Assembly: GCF_000971155.1 (NCBI RefSeq) | Contig: NZ_BBLX01000007.1 | Span: 1-64,000, forward strand | Length of the DNA: 64,000 bases | Reading direction: 5' to 3' | DNA from: Demequina maris | Lineage (GTDB): Bacteria > Actinomycetota > Actinomycetes > Actinomycetales > Demequinaceae | In this document: one piece after another, positions 32,745 to 41,100 of the stretch | Layout of the letters: every line of letters starts with the position of its first letter | Numbering within the stretch: position 1 is the first letter of the stretch | Translations under genes and position numbers: made by a program | Notes under the pieces: generated by a model | Told to the model about the DNA's origin: nothing | Seen by the model: only the letters and a program-made list of their open reading frames with translations | Databases searched by the model: none

Positions 32745-32772
32745 TCCCGCCTCGCTCCCAGGGTTCTCCCAG
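32745..32772 (+). promoter_or_regulatory. Third response-regulator box, downstream of the cluster
   Basis: Three TCCC half-sites at 32745, 32756 and 32767 keep an 11-bp period (GCTCCCAGGGTTCTCCCAGC at the core). A possible -10 (TGTATGGAT) follows at about 32784-32792, and GCCGAGAGG precedes an ATG at 32836, as at the cluster genes. Confidence 0.5.
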
Positions 32773-33053
32773 CATCCGACGGTTGTATGGATACCAGGAG
32801 CCCAGCCCCCCAGGGCTCTGAGCCGAGAGGCGCCCATGGTCGCCGGCTCCGCCGTCCTCCCCGTGCCGACGGTCCTCGACACCTCCCCGAGGACCGCGGC
32901 GGGACGGTGGCCGGTGAGCTCCGGATCTGATGACCGGTCCGCCGGGCCGGAGCGAGGCCGTGGACGCCTCTCGGCTCCCCCCCGGGGCGACGGCTGCCAA
33001 CGCCGCCCCGACCGAACACGCGAGGCCCTGGTGACTGCCACACCGGGGCCTCG
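32773..33053 (+). ncRNA. Possible regulated short transcript, no supported protein
   Basis: The gene-free stretch 32586-33060 contains the box above, a 5' hairpin GAGCCC/GGGCTC (32798-32818), a GAGAGG-ATG at 32836 and a strong terminator hairpin ending at 33053. The frame from 32836 has no stop before the terminator and runs on antisense to the LysR gene, so a protein is unlikely. An sRNA, or the remnant of a lost cluster gene, are both possible. Confidence 0.3.
33021..33053 (-). terminator. Hairpin between the cluster and the LysR gene
   Basis: CGAGGCCCTGGTG pairs with CACCGGGGCCTCG with one T-G wobble and an 8-nt or smaller loop. It lies 8 bp past the LysR stop and can serve both directions. 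Confidence 0.72.
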
Positions 33054-33060
33054 CGGTCGT

Positions 33061-33939
33061 CTACAGGCCGGTCACCAGCAGGCTCGCGAACGCCTCCGCC
33101 GCGGGCGCGGCGTCCCGAGGCAGCGCGAGGAAGATGTCGCGGTACGTCTCCGGACGCGTGGGCACCGCGACGATGCCCGGGATGGCCGGGCTGGCATCCA
33201 GCGCCATGCGCGTGAGGAGCGCGACCCCCAGGCCCTCCGCGATGAGGCGCTGCGCCGCGATGTAGTCCTCCGTCACGAACGCGATGTTCGGCACGAAGCC
33301 CGCCTCCTCCGCGTGCGAGACGAGGTGCGTGCGGCAGCGGATGCAGCCCGAGATCCAGCGCTCGTCGGCGAGCGCGCTCATCTCCACCACCGCGCGCGAC
33401 GCCAGCGGGTGCCCCTCGGGCAGGATCGCGAGGTACTCGTCGCGGCCGAGCGGCACGGTGGGGAAGTCCTCGGGCGGCGGGGTCGCGGAGTCGGAGAACC
33501 CGATGACGAGGTCCGCGGCGCCCTCGCGCAGCAGGTCGAGCGCCGGGTCCGTCTCGGTCTCCTCGAGGCCGATCTCGACGCCGGGGTACGTCCGTGCGAA
33601 CTGCGCGAGCGGGCGCGGCAGCACCGTCGCGCAGAACGACGTGAAGGCGGCGATGCGCAGGTGCCCGACCTGCAGGTCCGAGTGGCGGTGCAGGCAGCGC
33701 TCCGCGTCCTCGAGGCTCGCCGCGATCGAGTCCGCGTGCTGGAGCAGCGCGACCCCGGTCGGAGTGAGGCGCGTGACGCGGCCGGCGCGCATCGTCAGCG
33801 GCACCCCCGCCCGGCGCTCAAGCGCGCGCAGGTGGTGAGCGACGGTGGGCTCGCTCAGCTGGAGGGCCCGCGCGGCGGCCGCCTTGGAGCCGTGGCGGGA
33901 GACCTCGCGGAGGATGAGGAGGCGTTCGACATCGATCAC
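33061..33939 (-). CDS. LysR-family transcriptional regulator
   Basis: 292 residues. HTH at about 3-60 (LLILREVSRHGSKAAAARALQLSEPTVAHHLRALERRAGVPLTMRAGR) and a two-lobed effector domain (about 90-290). Two Cys in ISGCIRCRTH are notable. It is divergent from the class V aminotransferase gene with a dyad between them, so that gene is the probable target. The start is GTG at 33939. Confidence 0.88.
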   Translation of the reverse strand: MIDVERLLILREVSRHGSKAAAARALQLSEPTVAHHLRALERRAGVPLTMRAGRVTRLTPTGVALLQHADSIAASLEDAERCLHRHSDLQVGHLRIAAFTSFCATVLPRPLAQFARTYPGVEIGLEETETDPALDLLREGAADLVIGFSDSATPPPEDFPTVPLGRDEYLAILPEGHPLASRAVVEMSALADERWISGCIRCRTHLVSHAEEAGFVPNIAFVTEDYIAAQRLIAEGLGVALLTRMALDASPAIPGIVAVPTRPETYRDIFLALPRDAAPAAEAFASLLVTGL

Positions 33940-33953
33940 GGGACCATCATCTC

Positions 33954-33973
33954 ATCGAGGTCTAGATGTCGAT
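33954..33973 (+). promoter_or_regulatory. LysR-type operator
   Basis: ATCGA-N10-TCGAT with an internal TCTAGA lies in the 78-bp region between the divergent LysR and aminotransferase genes. The size and symmetry suit a LysR box. Confidence 0.45.
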
Positions 33974-34017
33974 AGTGCCATCTTGTGGGGGTAATGCGGC
34001 GCGGCGACCATGGACCC

Positions 34018-35049
34018 ATGCTCGAGATCGCGTCCTCCTTCCGCCGGGTGCCCGGCTACCTGGACACCCCGTCGTACGGCCTGCCGGCCCGTGCCACCGC
34101 GACGGCACTCCGCCGCGCCGCCCGCGCGTGGGAGCAGGGCGTGCTCGACCCGGCCGCGCTCGACGGCTCGGTCGACCGCATGCGCGCGGCCTACGCGTCC
34201 CTCGTCGGCGCGGAGCCCGAGGACGTCGCGCTCGCCTCCGCCACCTCGCAGGTGGTCGGCATGGTCGCGGCCTCGCTGCCGGACGGCGCGCGCGTGCTGG
34301 TCGCGCGGGGCGACTTCGCCTCGGTCCCGCTGCCCTTCGTCCACGACCCCCGCCTCGACGTGCGCGTGGTGCCGCTGGACCGCATCGTCGCCGAGACCGC
34401 GCGCGGCGCGGACCTCGTCGCGGTGAGCGCCGTGCAGTCCTCCGACGGGACGGTCCTGGACCTCGCCGCGCTCGCGATGGCGGCGCGGGTGGCCGGCGTC
34501 CGCACGCTCGTGGACGTGAGCCACGCCGTGGGCTGGATGCCGCTGGTCGCGCGCGACTTCGACGTCGTGGTGGCCAGCGCCTACAAGTGGCTCGGCACCC
34601 CGCGCGGCATCGCGCTCGCGGCGGTGCGCCCCGAGGCCTCGTGGGTGCGCCCGGTGAGCGCGAGCTGGTACGGCTCCGACGCGCCGTGGCAGTCGCTCTA
34701 CGGGCACGACGTCGAGCTCAGCGCCGCATCGCGACGCCTCGACATCTCGCCGCCGTGGCAACTGGTCGAGGCCGGTGCCGTCGCCCTCGAGCTGCTCGCG
34801 GCCCAGGGTGCCGAGGCGATCGGACGCCACAGCGTGGGCCTCGCCAACGAGTTCCGGGCCCGGGTGGGCCTGCCCGCGGGCGAGTCGCCCATCGTCGCGA
34901 TCGACGGCGTCGACCCGGCCGCCCTCGCGCGCGCAGGGGTCAAGGCCGCCGCCCGAGGAGGCCGCGCCCGCCTGGGCTTCTACGTCTACAACGACGAGCG
35001 GGACGTCGAGGCCGCGGCCTCCGCGGTCAGGGTCGCGCAGCCGGCCTGA
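34018..35049 (+). CDS. Class V aminotransferase-family protein
   Basis: 343 residues of the PLP fold type I class V group (selenocysteine lyase/kynureninase-like). The PLP lysine is in ASAYKWLGTPRG, and TLVDVSHAVGW supplies the Asp that contacts the pyridine nitrogen. GYLDTPSYGLP begins the protein. Substrate unknown; regulation by the adjacent LysR is inferred. The start is uncertain: I chose the ATG at 34018, while a GTG at 33985 would add 11 residues. Confidence 0.83.
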   Translation: MLEIASSFRRVPGYLDTPSYGLPARATATALRRAARAWEQGVLDPAALDGSVDRMRAAYASLVGAEPEDVALASATSQVVGMVAASLPDGARVLVARGDFASVPLPFVHDPRLDVRVVPLDRIVAETARGADLVAVSAVQSSDGTVLDLAALAMAARVAGVRTLVDVSHAVGWMPLVARDFDVVVASAYKWLGTPRGIALAAVRPEASWVRPVSASWYGSDAPWQSLYGHDVELSAASRRLDISPPWQLVEAGAVALELLAAQGAEAIGRHSVGLANEFRARVGLPAGESPIVAIDGVDPAALARAGVKAAARGGRARLGFYVYNDERDVEAAASAVRVAQPA

Positions 35050-35148
35050 CGCGCGCCTCGCGCCCTCGGATGTGACGCTCGGCGGATCAACGGCGCTCCG
35101 TCGGGTGTCGCTGACCCCTCGCGGGCGACCGCGGGTCCGCCGATGACG

Positions 35149-35994
35149 TCAACCCGCCAGCTGCGCGCCGAGCTCCTTGGACCGCGCGACCGCGGCGTTG
35201 GCGCCGGCGGAGATCACGCCCTGCAGCCCGGCGTGCTCCATCGCCTCGAGCGCGGCGAGCGTGACGCCTCGCGGCGAGCTCACCCGTCGGCGCAGCTCCT
35301 GCGGGGTGTCGCCGGACTCCGCGAGCAGCTGCGCGGCGCCCGTGAAGGTCTGCTGGGCCAGCAGCGACGACATCTCGCGGTCGAGGCCGTGCATGACGCC
35401 GGCCTCGGTGATCGCCTCGACCACCGCGAAGAAGTACGCGGGCGCCGAGCCCGCGACCACCGTGACCGCCTCGATGAGGTCCTCCGGGACCCGCACCACG
35501 AGGCCCGTCGCCCGCAGGATCCGCTCCGCGAGCAGGAGGTGCTCCTCCTCGGCGTGCGCGCCCGGCGAGATGGACGTCGCGCCGCGGCCGACGACCGACG
35601 GGGTGTTGGGCATGACGCGCACCACCGGGGTGCCCGCCGGCAGGCGCTCCTCGTAGAACGATGCGGGCAGCGCGGCGGCGACGGTGAGGACGACCACGCC
35701 CGGCTCGAGCGACCCGACCAGGCTGTCGAGCACCTCCGCCATCTGCTGCGGCTTGACCGCGAGGATCACTACGTCGGCGCCCGTGACGGCCTCGGCGGCG
35801 TCCGCGGTGCCCACGATGCCGTGCGCCTCGACGAGCGCCGCGCGACGCTCGTCGCCGCGGTTGGCGACCGTGATCGACGGGCCGGGCCAGCCGGCGACGC
35901 GCATCGCGGAGATGAGGGTCCCGCCGATCACCCCGCCGCCGATGACGGCGACGGTGGGCAGGCCGGACTCGGGCTCGGAGACGTGGGTGCTCAT
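35149..35994 (-). CDS. proC: Pyrroline-5-carboxylate reductase
   Basis: 281 residues. It reduces pyrroline-5-carboxylate to proline, the last step of proline synthesis. The NAD(P)H-binding turn is VAVIGGGVIGGTLISAM (about 15-31). AVKPQQM, the VRVMPNTPSVVG loop and AGSAPAYFFAVVEAITEAGV follow, and the C-terminal signature is ELRRRVSSPRGVTLAALEAME. Length is slightly above the usual 265-275. TAGGTT lies 6 nt before the ATG, so it is leaderless. Confidence 0.93.
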   Translation of the reverse strand: MSTHVSEPESGLPTVAVIGGGVIGGTLISAMRVAGWPGPSITVANRGDERRAALVEAHGIVGTADAAEAVTGADVVILAVKPQQMAEVLDSLVGSLEPGVVVLTVAAALPASFYEERLPAGTPVVRVMPNTPSVVGRGATSISPGAHAEEEHLLLAERILRATGLVVRVPEDLIEAVTVVAGSAPAYFFAVVEAITEAGVMHGLDREMSSLLAQQTFTGAAQLLAESGDTPQELRRRVSSPRGVTLAALEAMEHAGLQGVISAGANAAVARSKELGAQLAG

Positions 35995-36000
35995 GAGCCC

Positions 36001-36006
36001 AACCTA
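36001..36006 (-). promoter_or_regulatory. Leaderless -10 (TAGGTT) of proC
   Basis: TAGGTT, GGGCTC, ATG at 35994 on the minus strand. Confidence 0.6.
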
Positions 36007-36067
36007 TCGCGCAGGGCCGGAGCCCTCGCGGGGAGGGGCGTCGCCGGCCGAGGGGCCCCGCGCCGGG

Positions 36068-36676
36068 TCAGGAGGCGCCGAGGTCGCCGTCGATGTAGCG
36101 CTGGAGCGTGGGCGCGTATAGCGGCACCAGGTCGTCGGCCGATGCGCGGGAGACCTGCGGCATGCGCACGACGTAGCGCGCCATCGCCAGCCCGACGAGC
36201 TGCGAGCCGCAGGCCTCGGCCCGGAGCCGCGCATCGTCCTCCCGCACGAGCCGGCCCAGGATGTCGCGCAGCATGACGTCCGCGAGGGCGTGGCCGAGCT
36301 CGCCCGCCGCGGCCACCGACGCGAGCACGGCGCGCAGGCGCTGGGCCATCTCCGGCTCGTCCCAGACCCCGAGGAAGAACCGCAGCAGCGCCTCGCCGAG
36401 CCCGTCGCGTGGGGTCGCGGCGAGCGCGAGGAGGCGCGGGTCGTCCGCCCGGACAGGCCTGATCGCCTCGACGAACAGCTCCCGCTTGGACGGGAAGTAG
36501 TGGCGCACGAGGGCCGGGTCGACGTCCGCGCGTCGCGCGATCTCCCGGACGGAGGCCGCGCCGTAGCCCTTGTCTCCGAACACCTCGGCGGCCGCGGTGA
36601 GGATGTCGCCGCGCGTGTCCGCGTCGCCGCCGCGCGGCCCCCGGCTGCGGGGCCTGCCCGCCGCGGGCACGGTCAT
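36068..36676 (-). CDS. TetR-family regulator
   Basis: 202 residues with HTH ADTRGDILTAAAEVFGDKGYGAASVREIARRADVDPALVRHYFPSKRELF after an Arg/Pro-rich leader. The C-terminal domain resembles the PsrA-like or TetR_C_17 type (LRAEACGSQLVGLAMARYVVRM). Its ATG overlaps the stop of the membrane protein upstream (ATGA, 36673-36676), so they form an operon. The target is unknown. Confidence 0.87.
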   Translation of the reverse strand: MTVPAAGRPRSRGPRGGDADTRGDILTAAAEVFGDKGYGAASVREIARRADVDPALVRHYFPSKRELFVEAIRPVRADDPRLLALAATPRDGLGEALLRFFLGVWDEPEMAQRLRAVLASVAAAGELGHALADVMLRDILGRLVREDDARLRAEACGSQLVGLAMARYVVRMPQVSRASADDLVPLYAPTLQRYIDGDLGAS

Positions 36677-37941
36677 AGCCCGAGCGTGTCCACGAACGGC
36701 TCCACCTCGCCTGCGGGTCCGGTGGCCTCGAAGAAGGCGCTGCCGTTCGTCCACATCACGGTGGTGCCGTCCTCCGACTCGACGACCGCGCGCCGGCCGA
36801 CGGCCTCGCCGGCGACCGTCGCATCGGTGAGCTCGACGCCCTTGCCCGCCGCGCGCGTGAGCGCCTTCTGGGCGTCCGCCTCGGAGTAGAGCTGGCGGGC
36901 CTTGAGCGTGATCTCGGACGTGCCGTCGCCGTAGGTGAGCACCTGGACCTCGGTGACCCGGTCGGGCAGCGCCTGGTCGTTCTCAGGGTTGGGGCTGCGG
37001 ACGGCGGTGAGGGACCACAGCCCGGACGTCGTGGGCATGGCGGCGAGGAACGGCGTCGGGTCCTCGACCACGATCGGGTCGAGCGCACGCTCGACCGGCG
37101 GCACCAGCACCTTCTGCCCCGGGATCTCGATCGTGTCCGCGCGCAGGAGGTACCAGGCTGCGCCCGCGAGGAGCCCGCCGAGCACCAGGAGCCCGACGAG
37201 GATCAGCGGCCAGGCGCGGTCGCGCGGTGGACGGTCCGCGGGAGGGGCCGCGGAGGCGGGATCCGTCCCGTGGTCGTCGCTGCCCGGCGCGGCGACCGGT
37301 GCCTCGGCCCCGGCCGCGCCTGCGTCCACGGCGGGGAAGGCCGTCGCGATGACGCGGGGCCGGTACAGCGGCGGGTCCTGCGTCGCGCCGGACGATGCGG
37401 CGGTGGGGTGCTGCGCGAGCGCCAGCCAGGCGGGCGGCTCGGCCGCGCGGGGGTCGTCCTCGTCCTGCGCTTCGGGCGCGGCGGCCGCGCGCGTCCCGGC
37501 GGTGCCGGTCACGGGAGCGAACGTGGGGACGAACGCGGGCGCGTCGTGAGCGAGGTCGTGGTCGGCTCCGGCGGCGCCGGCCTCCACGCGCGGCACGCCG
37601 CCGAGCGGGGTGGGCGCGCCGGACGCGTGCAGCGCCGCGTTGGCGGCCGCGGCCGCGGCGAGCCGCTCGTACGAGCTGGGGGTGCGCCGCTGGGCGGTCG
37701 CGGCCTCGGCGACCGGGGCGGCGTCGAGCGGGGAGCGGGGCTCCGGCAGCACCTCGTGCGCGTCCGGGCCCGGCGTGGGGGCGGCCACGTCGAAGTGGTC
37801 GAGGTCGACATCGACGGGCACGGGGGCGGGCGCCTCCACGGTGGCCCGGGGCGCGACCGGCTTCGACGGGGCGACCCCGAGGATCGTGCCCGACTCGCGG
37901 TCGTGCGCGGGCGTGCCCCTGCCCGCCTGTTCACGCGTCAT
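36673..37941 (-). CDS. Single-pass membrane protein, unknown family
   Basis: 422 residues. A long Pro/Ala/Asp-rich, low-complexity cytoplasmic part (1-245) precedes one membrane helix (AWPLILVGLLVLGGLLAGAAWYLL) and an outer domain of about 155 residues (SEITLKARQLYSEADAQKALTRAAGKGVEL). The topology is like actinobacterial DUF-type membrane proteins. It heads an operon with the TetR gene and is divergent from radA across 98 bp. TAGGCT lies 7 nt before the ATG. The function is unknown. Confidence 0.7.
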   Translation of the reverse strand: MTREQAGRGTPAHDRESGTILGVAPSKPVAPRATVEAPAPVPVDVDLDHFDVAAPTPGPDAHEVLPEPRSPLDAAPVAEAATAQRRTPSSYERLAAAAAANAALHASGAPTPLGGVPRVEAGAAGADHDLAHDAPAFVPTFAPVTGTAGTRAAAAPEAQDEDDPRAAEPPAWLALAQHPTAASSGATQDPPLYRPRVIATAFPAVDAGAAGAEAPVAAPGSDDHGTDPASAAPPADRPPRDRAWPLILVGLLVLGGLLAGAAWYLLRADTIEIPGQKVLVPPVERALDPIVVEDPTPFLAAMPTTSGLWSLTAVRSPNPENDQALPDRVTEVQVLTYGDGTSEITLKARQLYSEADAQKALTRAAGKGVELTDATVAGEAVGRRAVVESEDGTTVMWTNGSAFFEATGPAGEVEPFVDTLGL

Positions 37942-37948
37942 GGGGCAC

Positions 37949-37954
37949 AGCCTA
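37949..37954 (-). promoter_or_regulatory. Leaderless-type -10 (TAGGCT), 7-nt spacing
   Basis: TAGGCT, seven bases, ATG at 37941 on the minus strand. Confidence 0.5.
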
Positions 37955-38027
37955 GGGGCGGGTTCCGACAGCATCGTGCCCCCGCGCCCGTGTCCCCCCG
38001 CATCGGCCCGCTGTCGGAGGCCGCCGG

Positions 38028-38033
38028 TAGCGT
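38028..38033 (+). promoter_or_regulatory. Leaderless -10 (TAGCGT) of radA
   Basis: TAGCGT, GGGCGC, ATG at 38040. Confidence 0.6.
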
Positions 38034-38039
38034 GGGCGC

Positions 38040-39416
38040 ATGGCCACCACCACCCGCAAGGCATCGCCCGGCTACCGCTGCACCGAGTGCGGCTGGACCG
38101 CCGTGAAGTGGGTGGGCAGGTGCGGAGAGTGCCAGGCGTGGGGCACCGTGATCGAGGCCGGGGCGTCGCCCGCCGGCCCCGCGACCAAGGCCACCGCCGT
38201 GACCATGCCGGCGACGCCGATCCCGGAGGTCTCCGCAGCGGCCGCGGCCCGGTCGGCCACCGGCGTGACCGAGTTCGACCGCGTGCTCGGCGGCGGCCTC
38301 GTGCCCGGCGCGGTGATCCTGCTCGCGGGCGAGCCGGGCGTGGGCAAGTCGACGCTGCTGCTGGACGTCGCGGCGCGCACCGCGCGCTCGGGCGGCCGCG
38401 TCCTGTACGTCACCGGCGAGGAGAGCGCCGGCCAGGTGCGGCTGCGCGCCGAGCGGATCGGCGCGCTCGAGCAGGACGTGCTGCTGGCCGCGGAGACGGA
38501 CCTGGGCGCGGTGCTCGCGCACCTCGCGGACGCCGAGCCGGCCCTCGTGATGATCGACTCGATCCAGACCATCGCGTCCGCGGAGGTCGAGGGCACGCCC
38601 GGAGGCGTCGGCCAGGTGCGGGAGGTGTCGTCCGCGCTGATCCAGGCCGCGAAGACCCGCGGCGTCCCCATGGTGCTGGTCGGCCACGTGACCAAGGAGG
38701 GCTCGGTCGCGGGACCGCGCATCGTGGAGCACCTGGTGGACGTCGTGTGCCACTTCGAGGGCGACCAGCACAGCCCGCTGCGGCTGCTGCGCGCGCTCAA
38801 GAACCGCTTCGGCTCGGTGGACGAGGTGGGCTGCTTCCAGCTCGTCGACGCCGGGATCGAGTCCGTGTCGGACCCGTCCGGCCTGTTCCTGTCGCGCGAG
38901 ACCGAGGCCGTGCCGGGCACCTGCCCCACCATCACGATCGACGGGAAGCGGCCCCTGCCCGCGGAGATCCAGGCGCTCGTGGCGCCGAGCGCGCTGTCGA
39001 ACCCGCGCCGCGCCACGTCGGGCGTCGACGGCCCGCGCGTCGCGATGCTGCTCGCGGTGCTGCACCGGCGGGTGGGGCTCGCGGTGGCGGCGGACGACGT
39101 CTACGTCTCCACGGTCGGCGGCGCCCGCGTCACGGAGCCCGCGGCGGACGTCGCGCTGGCGCTCGCGCTCGCCTCGGCGCGCGCCGACCGGCCGCTGCGG
39201 CAGGGGTGGGCCGCCGTGGGCGAGGTCGCGCTGTCGGGGGCGGTGCGGCCCGTGTCGGCGGTCGCGCAGCGCGTGGCCGAGGCGGCGCGCCTGGGCTTCA
39301 CGGATGTGATCGTGCCCGCGGCGGCGGGTCCGGGCAAGGTCCCCGCGGGCGTGCGCGTGCATCCCGTGGGCTCGGTGGGTCAGGCCGTCGCGCTGGCGCT
39401 GCCCACGCGCGACTGA
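38040..39416 (+). CDS. radA: DNA repair protein RadA
   Basis: 458 residues, the usual length. C4 zinc finger YRCTECGW-N9-CGECQAWG (about 12-35), RecA-like core with Walker A GEPGVGKST and Walker B ALVMIDS, the RadA-specific KNRFG motif, and a C-terminal Lon-protease-like domain (RPLRQGWAAVGEVALSGAVRPV). RadA is a helicase that extends recombination intermediates. A leaderless -10 fixes the start. Confidence 0.96.
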   Translation: MATTTRKASPGYRCTECGWTAVKWVGRCGECQAWGTVIEAGASPAGPATKATAVTMPATPIPEVSAAAAARSATGVTEFDRVLGGGLVPGAVILLAGEPGVGKSTLLLDVAARTARSGGRVLYVTGEESAGQVRLRAERIGALEQDVLLAAETDLGAVLAHLADAEPALVMIDSIQTIASAEVEGTPGGVGQVREVSSALIQAAKTRGVPMVLVGHVTKEGSVAGPRIVEHLVDVVCHFEGDQHSPLRLLRALKNRFGSVDEVGCFQLVDAGIESVSDPSGLFLSRETEAVPGTCPTITIDGKRPLPAEIQALVAPSALSNPRRATSGVDGPRVAMLLAVLHRRVGLAVAADDVYVSTVGGARVTEPAADVALALALASARADRPLRQGWAAVGEVALSGAVRPVSAVAQRVAEAARLGFTDVIVPAAAGPGKVPAGVRVHPVGSVGQAVALALPTRD

Positions 39417-39422
39417 GGGGGC

Positions 39423-40058
39423 CTACTCCAGCACGAACGGGACGGCGTCGGCCTTCACCCCGGCGACGGTGACGGTGGCCCAGTAGGTGCCCGCGCCGGG
39501 CGCCTGGTCGACCGCGGCACAGCCCTCGGCGCTGCGGATGCGCGGCCACGCGACCTGGACATCCTTCGTGTCGCCCGCGTCGAGCAGCCACGACTTGCCG
39601 ATGAGCGCCTCCTCGGCGGGGCAGTCGTTCGAGCTCCAGATGCGGTCGTCGCCCGAGGTGATGACCAGCTTGGTGTCCTTGCCGGTGGCGTCGATCACGC
39701 ACGGCACGTCGCCGTCCTGCTCGATGGTGACGTCGAACCGCGGCTGCTTGTCCGCGGGCACGCTCGCCGGGTTGGGCGCGACGGACACGGAGATCGCGCC
39801 GTCCACGCACGCGGTGACGTCGTCGGACGCGGCCGACTCCGACTGCGAGACCGACGGCGATGGGGAGGTCGACGAGGTCGGCGCGGTGCTGGTCGTGGGC
39901 GTCGAGGACGCGGTCGGCTCGGCGCCGTCCGACGACAGGGCGCTGACGATGAGCCATCCCAGCGCGACGATCACGGCGAGGGCGACCAGCAGGACGATGC
40001 GGCGGCGCCAGTACACCTCCGACGGCTGGTTCCCCACGGGTGCGCGAAGACCCTTCAT
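39423..40058 (-). CDS. Membrane-anchored protein of unknown family
   Basis: 211 residues: an N-terminal membrane anchor (RRRIVLLVALAVIVALGWLIVSAL), a Ser/Thr/Pro-rich stalk (about 45-80), and a beta-rich outer domain with four Cys (TACVDG, VPCVID, NDCPAEE, EGCAAVD) that may form two disulfides. GGGAGGAACG directly precedes the ATG. It converges on radA (6-bp gap) and is divergent from mutY. A sense copy of the iterated 9-mer lies at 39992. Function unknown. Confidence 0.72.
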   Translation of the reverse strand: MKGLRAPVGNQPSEVYWRRRIVLLVALAVIVALGWLIVSALSSDGAEPTASSTPTTSTAPTSSTSPSPSVSQSESAASDDVTACVDGAISVSVAPNPASVPADKQPRFDVTIEQDGDVPCVIDATGKDTKLVITSGDDRIWSSNDCPAEEALIGKSWLLDAGDTKDVQVAWPRIRSAEGCAAVDQAPGAGTYWATVTVAGVKADAVPFVLE

Positions 40059-40117
40059 CGTTCCTCCCAACGCTCGCCATCCACGGTAGGCGTCGCTCGC
40101 ACTGGGATGATGGAGCC

Positions 40118-41053
40118 ATGCCGACCGCAGCGAAGAACGCGCCCGTGCGCCCGCCCGCCGTGTCGGCGCCCGCCGTCGACGACGGCTCGGCGGCGATGGT
40201 CGACGCGGTCCGCGCGTGGTTCCGCGACGCCGGCCGCGAACTGCCATGGAGGGGCCGCACGAGCCCCTGGGGCGTCCTCGTGAGCGAGATCATGCTCCAG
40301 CAGACCCCGGTGGTGCGGGTCGAGCCGGTGTGGCACGCGTGGATGGAGCGGTGGCCCACGCCCGCCGCGCTCGCCGCCGCGACGCAGGCCGACGCGATTC
40401 GCGCTTGGGGCCGCCTGGGCTACCCGCGCCGCGCCAAGCGCCTGTGGGAGTGCGCCGTCGCGCTCGTCGAGTGGCACGGCGGCGAGGTCCCGTCCGACCT
40501 CGACGAGCTGCGCGCCCTGCCCGGGATCGGCGACTACACGGCCGCGGCCGTGGTGTCGTTCGCGTTCGGTGGCCGCGCGCTCGTGCTCGACACCAACGTG
40601 CGCCGGGTCATCGGTCGCGCGTGGCACGGCGAGCCCCTGCCCGCCGCGCACCAGACGGTCGGCGAGCGCGCCCACGCGGCGGCGCTCATGCCCGCGGACG
40701 ACGCCGGGGCCGCCGAGTGGGCGGTCGCCTCGATGGAGCTGGGCGCGCTGGTGTGCACGGCGCGCGTCGCGCGCTGCGACGCGTGCCCCCTCGCGTCGTC
40801 GTGCGCGTGGTTCCAGGCGGGGTGCCCGGGCCTGGACGCTGCGCCCCGGCGCACCCAGCCGTGGCACGGGACCGACCGCCAGGTCCGCGGAAGGATCATG
40901 GCGCTGCTGCGCGCCGCATCGTCCCCGCTGAACGTCTCAGGCCACGCGGCGCTCGCGGACGTCGAGCCCGGCCAGCTCGACCGGTGCCTCGAGGGCCTGC
41001 TCGCCGACGGGCTGGCGACCCGCGACGAGGCGACGGGGCGCTGCTCGCTCTAG
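40118..41053 (+). CDS. mutY: A/G-specific adenine glycosylase MutY
   Basis: 311 residues. It removes adenine mispaired with 8-oxoguanine. HhH-GPD fold: catalytic Glu in PWGVLVSEIMLQQT, LPGIGDYTAAAVVSFAFG hairpin, catalytic Asp in LVLDTNVRRV. The [4Fe-4S] cluster is C-x6-C-x2-C-x5-C (CTARVARCDACPLASSC). The NUDIX-like C-terminal domain of longer MutY proteins is missing, as is usual in actinobacteria. GATGAT lies 6 nt before the ATG, a weak leaderless match. Confidence 0.94.
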   Translation: MPTAAKNAPVRPPAVSAPAVDDGSAAMVDAVRAWFRDAGRELPWRGRTSPWGVLVSEIMLQQTPVVRVEPVWHAWMERWPTPAALAAATQADAIRAWGRLGYPRRAKRLWECAVALVEWHGGEVPSDLDELRALPGIGDYTAAAVVSFAFGGRALVLDTNVRRVIGRAWHGEPLPAAHQTVGERAHAAALMPADDAGAAEWAVASMELGALVCTARVARCDACPLASSCAWFQAGCPGLDAAPRRTQPWHGTDRQVRGRIMALLRAASSPLNVSGHAALADVEPGQLDRCLEGLLADGLATRDEATGRCSL

Positions 41054-41057
41054 GCGC

Positions 41058-41066
41058 GCATCGTCC
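41058..41066 (+). repeat. GCATCGTCC copy after mutY
   Basis: Five nt past the mutY stop, sense-oriented. Another copy lies inside mutY at 40916. Confidence 0.7.
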
Positions 41067-41070
41067 CCGC

Positions 41071-41100
41071 GCCGGTCACGCGTAGGCCGGTCACGCGTAG
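41071..41100 (+). repeat. 15-bp tandem duplication at the AKR 3' end
   Basis: GCCGGTCACGCGTAG occurs twice in a row (41071-41085, 41086-41100). The second copy includes the AKR stop codon, so a duplicated stop lies just downstream. It looks like a recent slippage event. Confidence 0.75.

Noticed and set aside
32836-33975. Plus-strand frame beginning after GAGAGG-ATG
   Set aside because: It runs through a strong terminator and antisense through the LysR gene, with low-complexity sequence; kept only as a possible non-coding transcript.
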